Origin: JAJPXC01 sp964520525
Lineage (GTDB): Bacteria; Bacteroidota; Bacteroidia; Bacteroidales; Muribaculaceae
Reading direction: 5' to 3'
Length of the DNA stretch: 64,000 bases
Assembly (NCBI GenBank): GCA_964520525.1
Contig: CAZFNR010000001.1
Coordinates: forward strand, 62,001-126,000
The first letter of the stretch is position 1. Every line of letters starts with the position of its first letter. The notes under the pieces were generated by a model. It worked only from the letters and a program-made list of their open reading frames with translations. It was not told the origin of the DNA and did no database searches. The translations under genes were made by a program, and so were the position numbers. This document shows, one piece after another, positions 8,258 to 16,216 of this stretch.

Positions 8258-8300
8258 ATAAAAAGAAAAGCGGGAGTTTTGCATTTGCTCACTCCGCTTT
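8258..8300 (-). terminator. Terminator-like hairpin, minus strand
   Basis: ACTCCGCTTT (8291-8300) pairs with AAAGCGGGAGT (8267-8277) with one bulged G. On the minus strand it is followed by a T-rich tract (TTTCTTTTT). It lies downstream of the decayed minus-strand coding remnant and upstream of the methylase fragment, so it probably ended a now-broken gene. Confidence 0.5.
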
Positions 8301-8379
8301 CAGAGGCATTTGGCCTGGCCCATCACAGTGGATTGAGCAACGAAGACCCCGCGCCGTATGCTAATCCCCAAAACGCATT

Positions 8380-8606
8380 TCAAACATAATGCTTGAAATG
8401 AGCCGGAATAGGTATATACATACCCATAGCGTCCACCGCTGCACTACCCTTGACTGTGATTCTGAAAATGGCCAAATTTTCTGAAAGCCAAGAATAAGCG
8501 TTGATGTACGCTTCCTTATGTAAAAGACTTCCCACCCGCCGCTACTTTTAACGGCTCAAGACGTGGATGTCTCGACAGATTCAAAATTAGCAATAAATTC
8601 TGACAT
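8380..8606 (-). pseudogene. Decayed coding sequence, unrecognised
   Basis: Three short frames follow one another on the minus strand: a 16-codon frame opening with ATG at 8606 (MSEFIANFESVE), a middle piece in another frame (RLEPLKVAAGGKSFT) and a 53-codon open stretch (8380-8541) that includes HKEAYINAYSWLSENLAIF and ends in HFKHYV. Amino-acid composition looks protein-like in each piece, which suggests a small gene broken by frameshifts, with a terminator-like hairpin downstream. I do not recognise the family. It could also be chance. Confidence 0.35.
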
Positions 8607-8863
8607 ATCAATACTCTGATTACTGACCAATGACAAGGCGATTAGAGGCTCTGTCAACGGCGGGATACTGCCGAGTCACAATCATGATATGCTATTGCCG
8701 TTTTATCAGAGCGTCTGCTTTTGTGAATGAGTGGATACAAGCGGATATTTCTGACATATGTAAAGCTCTACCCAGATCAACAACAACGGTCTTGGTCCAT
8801 GAAAAAAATTGGCAGCGGTTATCGGTAAATTTTTCCAAAAAAGAAAAAAGAATCATCCCGAAA

Positions 8864-8895
8864 TTTGGTTTATAATATAAACCGCTTTATCTTTG
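8864..8895 (+). promoter_or_regulatory. Promoter of the membrane-protein/winged-helix operon
   Basis: TTTG (8864-8867), a 20-bp spacer and TATCTTTG (8888-8895) form a consensus Bacteroidota promoter. A perfect 17-nt palindrome occupies most of the spacer, so binding of a regulator there would be expected to compete with RNA polymerase. The leader to the first start codon is about 100 nt. Confidence 0.75.
8867..8883. promoter_or_regulatory. Palindromic operator candidate 1
   Basis: GGTTTATA-A-TATAAACC is a perfect odd palindrome between the -33 and -7 elements. It is the first of two related copies, each followed by G[CT]TTTATC, giving 24-nt direct repeats with three mismatches. The winged-helix protein encoded at 9627 is the obvious candidate ligand (inference). 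Confidence 0.55.
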
Positions 8896-8954
8896 CGGTC
8901 GAAATGAGATGAGAGCGGCAATGATGGAGTTCGCTCAATCTTTTTCAATGAGTA

Positions 8955-8970
8955 GTTTATGATGTAAACC
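8955..8970. promoter_or_regulatory. Palindromic operator candidate 2
   Basis: GTTTATGATGTAAACC in the leader repeats the promoter palindrome with two changes (A to G) and has one mismatch between its GTTTAT and GTAAAC arms. It lies 87 nt downstream of the first copy and 31 nt before the start codon at 9001. Confidence 0.5.
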
Positions 8971-9000
8971 GTTTTATCAAACTTTAAATCAACTTCAACT

Positions 9001-9630
9001 ATGGAAGAAAGAAAGATTACAGAAGCCGAGAGCATCGAAATCATTGCGTCAATGATCTCACGCACAAAAGACCGTCTCGTGAAAGGCTGTGGCGACATCC
9101 TCCTCATGTGGGGATACCTAATCATTGCAGTAGCTGCACTTATATGGATGCTTCTTCTGACAACCCATAATCCTGCGGTAAACTGGCTGTGGTTTCTCAT
9201 CTGGCTTATAGGCGGCATCGCCACTCCGATTATGGCTAAGAGAAAGCGCAGGGAAAAAGGGGTGATGAGCTATACCGACCGACTGACTTCAAATATGTGG
9301 TCGGTTGTTGGATGGGCGGCTATCGCTTCCGTCTCTTTATCTCTTGGGTTTCTTCTTATCGGAGGGAAAGATTCATGGAGCATGATGTTGGCTTTCGCTC
9401 TCATAATCGTTCCTATGACTGAAATCATCCAGGGATTAATAATCAAAGAAAAATCTCTCATTGCCGGAGGCGGTATCGGACTTTTAATCGGACTGTTCAC
9501 CATGTGTTGTATCTCGGCACATATAGCCCTTATGGCCACATGGTTCATGCCGCTTTTCATCATCGCGTTCGCGGCAATGATGATACTTCCCGGACACATA
9601 CTTAATTCAAAAGCAAAACGTGAATCATGA
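9001..9630 (+). CDS. Multi-pass membrane protein of unknown function
   Basis: The 209-residue product has a charged N-terminal 30 residues (MEERKITEAESIEIIASMIS) and about six hydrophobic segments (roughly 36-53, 62-78, 101-120, 127-145, 151-172 and 177-197), with a positive loop KRKRREKG after the second. I know of no function. The stop overlaps the start of a winged-helix regulator (ATGA), so the two are translationally coupled, a gene pair common in Bacteroidales in which the membrane protein is likely the regulated target. The start at 9001 is supported by the charged N-terminus and its position after the leader operator. Confidence 0.8.
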   Translation: MEERKITEAESIEIIASMISRTKDRLVKGCGDILLMWGYLIIAVAALIWMLLLTTHNPAVNWLWFLIWLIGGIATPIMAKRKRREKGVMSYTDRLTSNMWSVVGWAAIASVSLSLGFLLIGGKDSWSMMLAFALIIVPMTEIIQGLIIKEKSLIAGGGIGLLIGLFTMCCISAHIALMATWFMPLFIIAFAAMMILPGHILNSKAKRES

Positions 9631-9908
9631 GAGAACTGAATCCATTATTGCATTCTCAGTTGAGACTAGGCGTAATGTCGATTCTCATGAATGTTGAGGA
9701 AGCCGATTTCATCTACCTTAAAGAGAAGACAGAATCGACTGCCGGAAACCTAAGCGTGCAGCTCGACAAGCTCTCCGCTGCGGGATATATCATCGTCGAA
9801 AAAGGATTTGTAGGGAAGAAGACGCGGACAACAGCCCGGATGACCGACAAAGGCCGCAATGCATTTGTCGAATACGTCGAAGCGCTGAAACAATACATCC
9901 CCATGTAA
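9627..9908 (+). CDS. Winged-helix transcriptional regulator (MarR/HTH_34-like)
   Basis: The 93-residue protein is a bare winged-helix domain: helices at the N-terminus (LNPLLHSQLRLGVMSILMN), recognition segment STAGNLSVQLDKLSAAGYI and a wing (VEKGFVGKKTRTTARMTDKG) before a final helix. This pattern matches the small one-domain regulators I associate with Pfam HTH_34. It has no ligand domain. It overlaps the membrane-protein gene by 4 nt. Two palindromes in the operon's promoter and leader are plausible autoregulatory sites (inference). It ends 3 nt from the convergent ECF gene. Confidence 0.87.
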   Translation: MRELNPLLHSQLRLGVMSILMNVEEADFIYLKEKTESTAGNLSVQLDKLSAAGYIIVEKGFVGKKTRTTARMTDKGRNAFVEYVEALKQYIPM

Positions 9909-9911
9909 CCT

Positions 9912-10427
9912 TTATCGGCATAGGGCGCGGAGCAACAGGTAGCCGCCGAGCGTCTGCGCTATCAGCCCGGGATAGCCTATCGCGACATCTTGGCAAGCGA
10001 CTGCAAGCGAGCCGCTCATCGCCCATTCGGCAAGCGTGCCGACGGCCTGATAGCCTGCCACAGTCAATGCGATTCCCGTCACGCTCACTCGGCCAAGTTT
10101 CCGTGAAACTGCGCCCGCTATCAACGCCAATGCGCTCGATTTCGCCATTATGGCGGGCAATGCTGCCGCCGAAGGCATCCCGAACAAGCCATGGTTGATT
10201 GCCGCCGACACCAACGCCGTCAGCAACCCCGTTTTCCAGCCGTACTTATATCCTGCTATAAGTGTGAAAAAGTAGATGGGCAGCCAGCGGGGGCCGCCGA
10301 GCGCGGCGAGGTGGCAGAGTTGCGGCACCGCCACGTTGCCTATCACGAATAGCGTCGCTAACAAGTAGGTTTTCGCGTCGCTGTAGCCGAGGGCGTATAA
10401 ATCTGTTGTAGCTTCTTTATTTTTCAT
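9912..10427 (-). CDS. ECF-type transporter substrate-binding (S) component
   Basis: The 171-residue product has about five to six membrane segments with the short, Gly/Ala-rich pattern of energy-coupling-factor S components (for example YFFTLIAGYKYGWKTGLLTALVSAAINH). S components bind a vitamin or related small molecule and need shared EcfA/EcfT subunits, none of which lies in this window. It is the last gene of the redox operon, 12 nt after the DUF1893 gene. Substrate cannot be told from sequence; in other Bacteroidales the same DUF1893-S component pairing occurs, as I recall. Confidence 0.75.
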   Translation of the reverse strand: MKNKEATTDLYALGYSDAKTYLLATLFVIGNVAVPQLCHLAALGGPRWLPIYFFTLIAGYKYGWKTGLLTALVSAAINHGLFGMPSAAALPAIMAKSSALALIAGAVSRKLGRVSVTGIALTVAGYQAVGTLAEWAMSGSLAVACQDVAIGYPGLIAQTLGGYLLLRALCR

Positions 10428-10439
10428 CTGTTCTGTCGA

Positions 10440-10856
10440 TTAACCTTTTCGGTTTATAAATTCATCTATCTTCTCGATGCACTCTGTCACGTCGTTGCAG
10501 TCGCGGCACAGTCGTTCCACGGGGCACCATCCGTCGCCGGAGCGGTTGATGATATGGTCGGTGGTCTGCTCAAATTCTGTATCTACCGCCGAAGTCAGCA
10601 AAAGCGCCAACGCTCCGCGGCTCACCGTGCCGGCATAGAGCCGAGCAACGCCGCCGGCTATCATTAACGCCGCCGCACCTTTCCCCACAATCTTGTCGGC
10701 GGCTGCGCTCCCTTTCAGATACTCGGGCCGTTCGCGATACAATCGGTATAGGTCGGCTATGCCGCGTCCGTCAAAAAAAGAGGTCTCGCCGTTGTTATGC
10801 ACAGCGAGTGTGTGACCCTCCTCGGCAAGCCGTTCATACAGTTCGCGCGGATTCAT
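10440..10856 (-). CDS. DUF1893 domain protein
   Basis: I start this gene at ATG 10856, giving 138 residues and an ATGA overlap with the aldo/keto reductase stop; the longer frame upstream only reads the neighbour out of frame. The product matches DUF1893: LAVHNNGETSFFDGRGIADLYRL, then KIVGKGAAALMIAGG (the conserved KG.AAA segment) and a Cys pair in a CRDCNDVTECIEKI tail. The fold is related to cytidine deaminases in structural work on DUF1893 members, as I recall, but no catalytic function is established. The Cys-rich tail suggests metal or redox chemistry, which fits its neighbours. Confidence 0.82.
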   Translation of the reverse strand: MNPRELYERLAEEGHTLAVHNNGETSFFDGRGIADLYRLYRERPEYLKGSAAADKIVGKGAAALMIAGGVARLYAGTVSRGALALLLTSAVDTEFEQTTDHIINRSGDGWCPVERLCRDCNDVTECIEKIDEFINRKG

Positions 10857-12256
10857 AGAGTGCCCTGTTTCAGCTGTTCCACAAACCCGTTGATGCGTTG
10901 CAACTCTCTCGGTATGTCTATCGATTGCGGGCAATGGGGCGCGCACTGGTTGCACCCTATGCAGTGATCGGCCTGACGCAGACGCGGCACACTGCGGTCA
11001 TACCCCACAAGAAATGCGCGTCGGGCCTCTCGGTAGTTTGCGGCTTGTGCGCTTTCAGGCACGTTCCCCTGGTTGACACACTTGTTGTAGTGGGTCAGAA
11101 TCGACGGGATGTCTATGCCGTAGGGGCATGGCATACAGTATTTGCAGTCGTTGCACGGCACTGTCGGATACTGCACCATCAAGTCGGCCGTGTCATACAG
11201 GAACGCCATCTCCTCTGAAGTCAACGGCTTAAACGGGCAGAAGGTGCGCAGGTTGTCGAGAAGGTGTTCCATATAAGTCATGCCGCTCAGTACGGTGAGC
11301 ACACCCGGATGGGTGCCGGCGTATCGGAATGCCCATGAGGCCACGCTGCGGCCCGGTTCGCGTTGCTTCAGCCGCGCCGCGATATGGTCATGCACTTTCG
11401 ACAACCGCCCTCCGAGAAGCGGCTCCATGATGACGGCGGGAATGTCGCGTTTAGCCAGTTCGCCGTAAAGATACTCGGCATCGGTGTTCCTCGCGTTAAT
11501 CTCTTTGGCGTGTTTCCAGTCAAGGTAGTTGAGCTGTATCTGCACGAAATCCCATCGGTATTTGTCATGTTGCGACAACATCAGGTCAAACACCTTTATA
11601 TCGCCGTGATATGAGAATCCGAGGTTGCGTATGCGTCCGGCCTCGCGCTCGGCGACGAGGAAGTCGAGCATGCCGTTGTCGATATAACGCTTGTTGAAAG
11701 CATCCATCCCGTCGTCGCCCATGCCTATCGCGTGGAGCAACATATAGTCGATATAATCGGTCTGAAGTTTTTTGAACGAATTGCGATACATCGCTATCGA
11801 CTCCTCGCGGCTCCATGTTTCGGGGGCGAAATTTGACAATTTAGTGGCGATGAAATATTTGTCGCGGGGGTGTCGGCTCAGTGCTATCCCTGTGGCGCGT
11901 TCCGATTCTCCCTTGCAGTAGGCGGGCGATGTGTCAAAGTAGTTGACACCGTGTTCTATGGCGGTGTCGACCAGACGGTTCACCTCCTCCTGGTCTATCA
12001 CATCGTCTTCGCCATCTTTTTTTGTGGGCCATCTCATGCAGCCATATCCCAGTATCGACACCTTCTCGCCGGTCTTTGGATTAGTGCGATAAGTCATCTT
12101 GTCCTTGGGAATGTCGCCTTGTGCGAGGCTTTTGTCTGCCATCGGTGTGGCGTTCTTGGTGTCGCACCCCGTCAGGACTGCGGTGGTCAAGGCCGCTCCC
12201 GCGCCCATGCGCTTCAGAAATGTGCGGCGGTCGATATTGTTGTTACTTGGTTTCAT
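10853..12256 (-). CDS. Tat-exported lipoprotein aldo/keto reductase with ferredoxin domain
   Basis: The chosen ATG at 12256 gives 467 residues starting with a twin-arginine signal (RRTFLKRMG, residues 10-18), hydrophobic core and lipobox LTGC (Cys31), so the product should be a Tat-dependent lipoprotein. Two in-frame ATGs further upstream (12298, 12310) would overlap the preceding gene. The aldo/keto reductase barrel has the usual catalytic tetrad D108, Y113, K139 and H175 (YFDTSPAY, ATKL, MLLHAI). The C-terminus carries two Cys clusters (CNDCKYCMPCPYGIDIP and CIGCNQCAPHC) for 4Fe-4S centres. It lies between a NapH-NapG-like protein and DUF1893. Its substrate is unknown; export implies that electrons may come from the ferredoxin partner rather than NADPH (inference). 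Confidence 0.88.
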   Translation of the reverse strand: MKPSNNNIDRRTFLKRMGAGAALTTAVLTGCDTKNATPMADKSLAQGDIPKDKMTYRTNPKTGEKVSILGYGCMRWPTKKDGEDDVIDQEEVNRLVDTAIEHGVNYFDTSPAYCKGESERATGIALSRHPRDKYFIATKLSNFAPETWSREESIAMYRNSFKKLQTDYIDYMLLHAIGMGDDGMDAFNKRYIDNGMLDFLVAEREAGRIRNLGFSYHGDIKVFDLMLSQHDKYRWDFVQIQLNYLDWKHAKEINARNTDAEYLYGELAKRDIPAVIMEPLLGGRLSKVHDHIAARLKQREPGRSVASWAFRYAGTHPGVLTVLSGMTYMEHLLDNLRTFCPFKPLTSEEMAFLYDTADLMVQYPTVPCNDCKYCMPCPYGIDIPSILTHYNKCVNQGNVPESAQAANYREARRAFLVGYDRSVPRLRQADHCIGCNQCAPHCPQSIDIPRELQRINGFVEQLKQGTL

Positions 12257-12275
12257 TCCTTTAATCGTTTCGGTG

Positions 12276-13763
12276 TCAGATGGTTCTGTGGCGTTCATGC
12301 CCTTCCACATAAATTGCGCTGAACGGGCGGGCGGGACACAGGTTCTCGCACGCTCCGCACCCTATGCAACGTTCTTCGTTTACGGCCGGAATCTTGAGAG
12401 AGCTGTCGTTGCCAAGCTCCGATGGTACCATCGTGATTGCTCCGGCGGGGCAGTGGCGCGCGCAGTTGCCGCATTCCACTCCGTCGGCGAGCGGCACGCA
12501 GTTTTCCATCACCCACACGGCGTGACCGATTTGTATTGATGATTTCTCGGCTTTGGTGATTGGCAATATTGCCCCGGCGGGGCAGACGTCGGAGCAGGCT
12601 GTGCACTCAGGTCGGCAGTAGCCGCGCTCGTATGACGATTCGGGTCGCATCAGGCTCTCAAGCCGTGTCGATGGTCTTAACACCCCGTTGGGGCAGGCGG
12701 CGACACACAGTTGGCATCCGGTGCAACGCTCGGCGAGATGTCTCAGCCCTTGCGCTCCGGCAGGGACAAGCGGGGTAACCCGGCGGGGAGCTTTTTTGTC
12801 TAAGATGACGGCGAGTCCCCCGTCGACTTTCACGTTTTTTGCGTTTACTGCGGCTGTGGCGGCAATCACGCCAAGTCCGGTCATGAAGTTGCGGCGCGAT
12901 GTGTCGGTTGTCGACGCGTCGGGCTTCGCTTTTTTCTCCATCCGGAGGTGACGGTAGCTGATAGCCCCTTGTCGGCAATTGTCGATGCAGTCAAAGCAGG
13001 TGACGCACCGCGAGTAGTCTATGCGGTGGCTTTTGCTGTCGATGCAGGCTGATTTACACCGGCGGGCGCAGAGTCCGCAGCTGTTGCACTTGCTCGTGTC
13101 GATTACGGGTTTAAGCCATGAGAAACGTGATAACACACCGAGCACCGTCCCTACCGGGCAGATTGTGTTGCAGTAGGTGCGACCGTTGCGCCATGCGAGT
13201 ATGGCTATGGCTATCAACGTTATGGCGGCTATGGTGAATGTCACCCAATCGCGTATCCACACGTCGGTACGCGAAAACATATAGATGTCGCAGCTCTCGG
13301 CTGTCGCGGCGAGCAGGTTGTTTAGCCATCCGTAGATTGGCGCGAACAGATTTTGCGCGATGCGTCCGTAAGCTCCATAAGGGTCGAGTAGGGCGGGTAT
13401 TAATCCCACACCGACGATGATAGCGCCGATGAGCGCTCCGAGCATGGTGTATCTGAGCCATGCCAACCCGGTGGAATAGGAATAACGGTTACGCCTTTTC
13501 TTCCCTCTAAGCCCGAGTCGCGCTATGATGTCTTGCATCACGCCGAGCGGACATACAACCGAGCAGTAGATTCGCCCGAAGATTAATGTGACCACAATCA
13601 GTGCCACTATCACGAGGGCGTTAAGTGCCATCACCGCGGGTAAAAACTGTACTTTGGCCATCCATCCGACCCATGTGCGCACACACCCTGTGATGTCGAG
13701 AAACAGCATGGTGACGGATATGAAAAAAACTAAAGCTAATGCGATTCTGATTCTTCTTAGCAT
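12276..13763 (-). CDS. NapH-NapG-like fused membrane/4Fe-4S ferredoxin protein
   Basis: I start at ATG 13763 (495 residues) because the predicted -7 element lies between it and the next upstream ATG. The N-terminal half has about five membrane segments with two CPLG/CPVG Cys motifs (YCSVVCPLG, YCNTICPVG) as in NapH-type quinol dehydrogenases, then a cytoplasmic-type ferredoxin pair (CNSCGLCARRCKSAC; CVTCFDCIDNCRQGA). A twin-arginine motif RRNFMTGLG (290-298) with a hydrophobic run follows, and then four further Cys clusters (347-357, 383-394, 431-438, 466-476), as in NapG. Thus it looks like NapH joined to NapG. It starts the redox operon and probably passes electrons from menaquinol to periplasmic partners. 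Confidence 0.85.
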   Translation of the reverse strand: MLRRIRIALALVFFISVTMLFLDITGCVRTWVGWMAKVQFLPAVMALNALVIVALIVVTLIFGRIYCSVVCPLGVMQDIIARLGLRGKKRRNRYSYSTGLAWLRYTMLGALIGAIIVGVGLIPALLDPYGAYGRIAQNLFAPIYGWLNNLLAATAESCDIYMFSRTDVWIRDWVTFTIAAITLIAIAILAWRNGRTYCNTICPVGTVLGVLSRFSWLKPVIDTSKCNSCGLCARRCKSACIDSKSHRIDYSRCVTCFDCIDNCRQGAISYRHLRMEKKAKPDASTTDTSRRNFMTGLGVIAATAAVNAKNVKVDGGLAVILDKKAPRRVTPLVPAGAQGLRHLAERCTGCQLCVAACPNGVLRPSTRLESLMRPESSYERGYCRPECTACSDVCPAGAILPITKAEKSSIQIGHAVWVMENCVPLADGVECGNCARHCPAGAITMVPSELGNDSSLKIPAVNEERCIGCGACENLCPARPFSAIYVEGHERHRTI

Positions 13764-13786
13764 ATAATTAACATTGTTATACGTCG

Positions 13787-13817
13787 CAAAAATACGCATT
13801 TATCACTTATGTGACAA
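13787..13817 (-). promoter_or_regulatory. Promoter of the redox operon
   Basis: On the minus strand TTG (13817-13815), a 20-bp spacer and TATTTTTG (13794-13787) precede the ATG at 13763 by about 23 nt. The position argues against the earlier in-frame ATG at 13799, which lies before the -7 element. Confidence 0.65.
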
Positions 13818-13864
13818 TACCCCGATTAACTCCTTTTTAACCAAAATTACGGGTGGCGGCGAGG

Positions 13865-14674
13865 TCAGTCGCGCGCTTCGGAAAGCATCGAGTAGGCGAC
13901 TGGGCGCGACGAGTTGATTAGCGATGGGAAGTGGGCGTCGCTGCTCACCAAAATGGGCACTCCGGCTTTATGCAGGCGGCTCAGATAGCGCGACGACGGG
14001 AACATACGTCTGTGGTCTTGCCAGGCTTTGGTGTTGACCTCCACGATAACCCCGCTGGCGACAACAGCGTCTATGAGCATATCGACCAACTTAATATACC
14101 ACGATTCATCCTCTATGCCGGGTGAATAGTGCGCTGCGTTGTGCCCCACTTTGTCAAGATGCCCAAGTATGTCAAATCCTCCGGCCTCAACCATATCGAT
14201 TGACTGCCGGTAGAATGTGTCTACCACATAACGGATGTCGCGATAGAAATACTGCTCCATTTTCCCGCGGAAATTTTCGAAGTGGCCATCAATGTCGATA
14301 TACCGCTCTTCGGGGTTGGGAATGAAGTGTACCGAGCCGATGCGGTAGTCGAGTGGAATTGAATCGAAGTAGGGGTGGGCAGGCCCCCATTGGGGTCCGA
14401 GATAATCTATCTCCATCCCGGCGTATAGCTTAATCTTGTCACCGTATGCGGCTCTGAGCCGGTTTACTTCAGCGAGGTAAGCCGGCACATCGCTCTGCGA
14501 CATATTGCATGGCGAACGTAATGGCAGCGGAGAGTGGGGGGAGAACCCGTAATGGGTGAATCGCTGGCGCACAGCCTCGCGCACGAATTCCTCCATCGGT
14601 GCTTTCCCGTCGCAAAATTGTGTATGGGAGTGAAAATTATAGGTCTTGATATGTTGAAACTCGCTGAAATCCAT
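13865..14674 (-). CDS. PHP-domain phosphatase (histidinol-phosphatase family)
   Basis: The 269-residue product (ATG 14674; a TTG nine bases upstream is less likely) has PHP motifs in order: YNFHSHTQFCDGKAP (metal His pair), SPHS, GMEID, then SVHFIP and GHLDKVGHN, and the final SSDAH. These are the metal ligands of PHP phosphoesterases such as the HisK/HisJ histidinol-phosphatases. No his genes are nearby, so the real substrate may be another phosphate ester. It follows the CstA gene by five bases and should be co-transcribed. Confidence 0.85.
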   Translation of the reverse strand: MDFSEFQHIKTYNFHSHTQFCDGKAPMEEFVREAVRQRFTHYGFSPHSPLPLRSPCNMSQSDVPAYLAEVNRLRAAYGDKIKLYAGMEIDYLGPQWGPAHPYFDSIPLDYRIGSVHFIPNPEERYIDIDGHFENFRGKMEQYFYRDIRYVVDTFYRQSIDMVEAGGFDILGHLDKVGHNAAHYSPGIEDESWYIKLVDMLIDAVVASGVIVEVNTKAWQDHRRMFPSSRYLSRLHKAGVPILVSSDAHFPSLINSSRPVAYSMLSEARD

Positions 14675-14679
14675 TTTGT

Positions 14680-16146
14680 TCAATAGGAGTATTGCGTGGT
14701 TATCTTATTGGCTCGCAGCCTGCGCAGATAGGTGAAAAACAACCAGCCGAAAATGGCTGCGGTGATGCATCCGGCACCAACCGCTATCGACAGGTCAAGA
14801 CCGAGACCTTCGGGCCGCGGCGCATACAGAATGTATGACACGCTGACCACGGTCATGAACAAGGCGGGGAACAGAGTGATAACGTATGCCTTGCCATGAC
14901 GCGCGAGGTAGACGGTGACTGCCCATAGGGTGAACACGGCAAGGGTCTGATTACACCATGCGAAATAGCGCCAAAGTACCATGAAGTCAATCCGCATCAC
15001 TAAGTAACACAGGATGAACATCGGTAATGATATGGCTAAACGTTTCCACAATCGAGACTGGTCAAATCTAAGAAAATCGGCGGCTATGAGGCGAGCGCTT
15101 CTGAGTGCCGTGTCGCCGGTCGTGATTGGAGCGGCCACGACACCGAGGATGGCGAGTACGCCGCCGACAGAGCCGAGCCATGTGATTGAAATCTGGTTGA
15201 CAAGCAGACTTGATGAGTCGTTGCCGTGCTCGGCGACATATTGCGCAAGCCCTTCATATCCCCCGGTGAACGCTATGGCGGCGGCAGCCCAAATCAGTGC
15301 CACAATCCCTTCAGCGACCATGGCTCCGTAGAAGACCGGGCGCGCCAGACGCTCGTTTTTGAGACAGCGGGCCATCATTGGCGACTGGGTGGCATGGAAC
15401 CCGGAGATGGCTCCGCAGGCGATGGAAACAAACATCATTGGGAATATGGGATGGGTGTCGGCGGTTTCTGCCGGGTAGCGGTTGTGCAGGCCGTCGAGCA
15501 ACCCATCGGGAATCACGATGTCGCCGATAATCAACACTCCCATGATGCCGACCGCCATAAACAGCAGGGCGAACCCGAAGATGGGGTATAGCTGGCCGAT
15601 GAGCTTGTCAATCGGGAGTATCGTTGCGAGAATGTAGTAGATGAATATCACAGCCACCCAAAACGTCGTGTCGAGGATGTCGGGGGTCAGTGCCGCCACA
15701 AGGTTGGCGGGTTGCAACACAAACACGGCACCGACAAGTATGAGAAGCGCGAGTGAGAACACGCGCATCACCTGCTTGATGGCTCCGCCGAGTTCATGCC
15801 CCACAATCTCGGGGAGCGAAGCGCCGCCGGCCCTGATTGAAATCATCCCTGAGATGAAATCGTGCACCGCCCCGGCGAAGATAGTGCCGAGCACTATCCA
15901 CAAGAATGCCGCCGGACCAAACATTATGCCCATTATGGCACCGAAAATCGGGCCGAGGCCAGCTATGTTGAGAAACTGTATCAGAAATACCCGCCATGTC
16001 GGCAGCGGAATATAGTCCACGCCGTCCTGTCGGGTGTATGCGGGCATAGGTCTGCCCTTGTCGATGCCGAATATCTTTTCAACCAGCATCCCGTAGGTGA
16101 AATATCCACCCACGAGTACTGCCAAGGCTATCAGAAACGTTGTCAT
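14680..16146 (-). CDS. cstA: CstA-family carbon starvation/peptide transporter
   Basis: The 488-residue product is strongly hydrophobic, with more than ten membrane segments. It carries the CstA hallmarks near the N-terminus: NIAGLGPIFGAIMG and AGAVHDFISGMISIRAGG, followed by SLPEIVGHELG. CstA proteins import peptides or pyruvate during nutrient limitation. At 488 residues it is the shorter CstA type, common in anaerobes, without the long C-terminal part of the E. coli protein. A PHP phosphatase gene lies directly downstream. Confidence 0.92.
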   Translation of the reverse strand: MTTFLIALAVLVGGYFTYGMLVEKIFGIDKGRPMPAYTRQDGVDYIPLPTWRVFLIQFLNIAGLGPIFGAIMGIMFGPAAFLWIVLGTIFAGAVHDFISGMISIRAGGASLPEIVGHELGGAIKQVMRVFSLALLILVGAVFVLQPANLVAALTPDILDTTFWVAVIFIYYILATILPIDKLIGQLYPIFGFALLFMAVGIMGVLIIGDIVIPDGLLDGLHNRYPAETADTHPIFPMMFVSIACGAISGFHATQSPMMARCLKNERLARPVFYGAMVAEGIVALIWAAAAIAFTGGYEGLAQYVAEHGNDSSSLLVNQISITWLGSVGGVLAILGVVAAPITTGDTALRSARLIAADFLRFDQSRLWKRLAISLPMFILCYLVMRIDFMVLWRYFAWCNQTLAVFTLWAVTVYLARHGKAYVITLFPALFMTVVSVSYILYAPRPEGLGLDLSIAVGAGCITAAIFGWLFFTYLRRLRANKITTQYSY

Positions 16147-16216
16147 TTTTTTCTATGGTTTGTTCTTGATCTTTATTGACTTATTCTATGAATTTAGTTG
16201 CGATAAACGCCTTTTC

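Noticed and set aside
8630..8875. 81-codon plus-strand frame before the winged-helix operon promoter
   Set aside because: No family features, low-complexity KKEKR tail, overlaps the promoter's -33 box and the decayed region.
7505..9000. Attachment-site repeat of the tRNA-Arg 3' end
   Set aside because: I looked for a second copy of the TTCGAGTCGCATCCGGATCA segment downstream and did not see one.
12257..12310. Longer start of the aldo/keto reductase
   Set aside because: The extra 18 residues overlap the upstream gene and push the twin-arginine motif far from the N-terminus.
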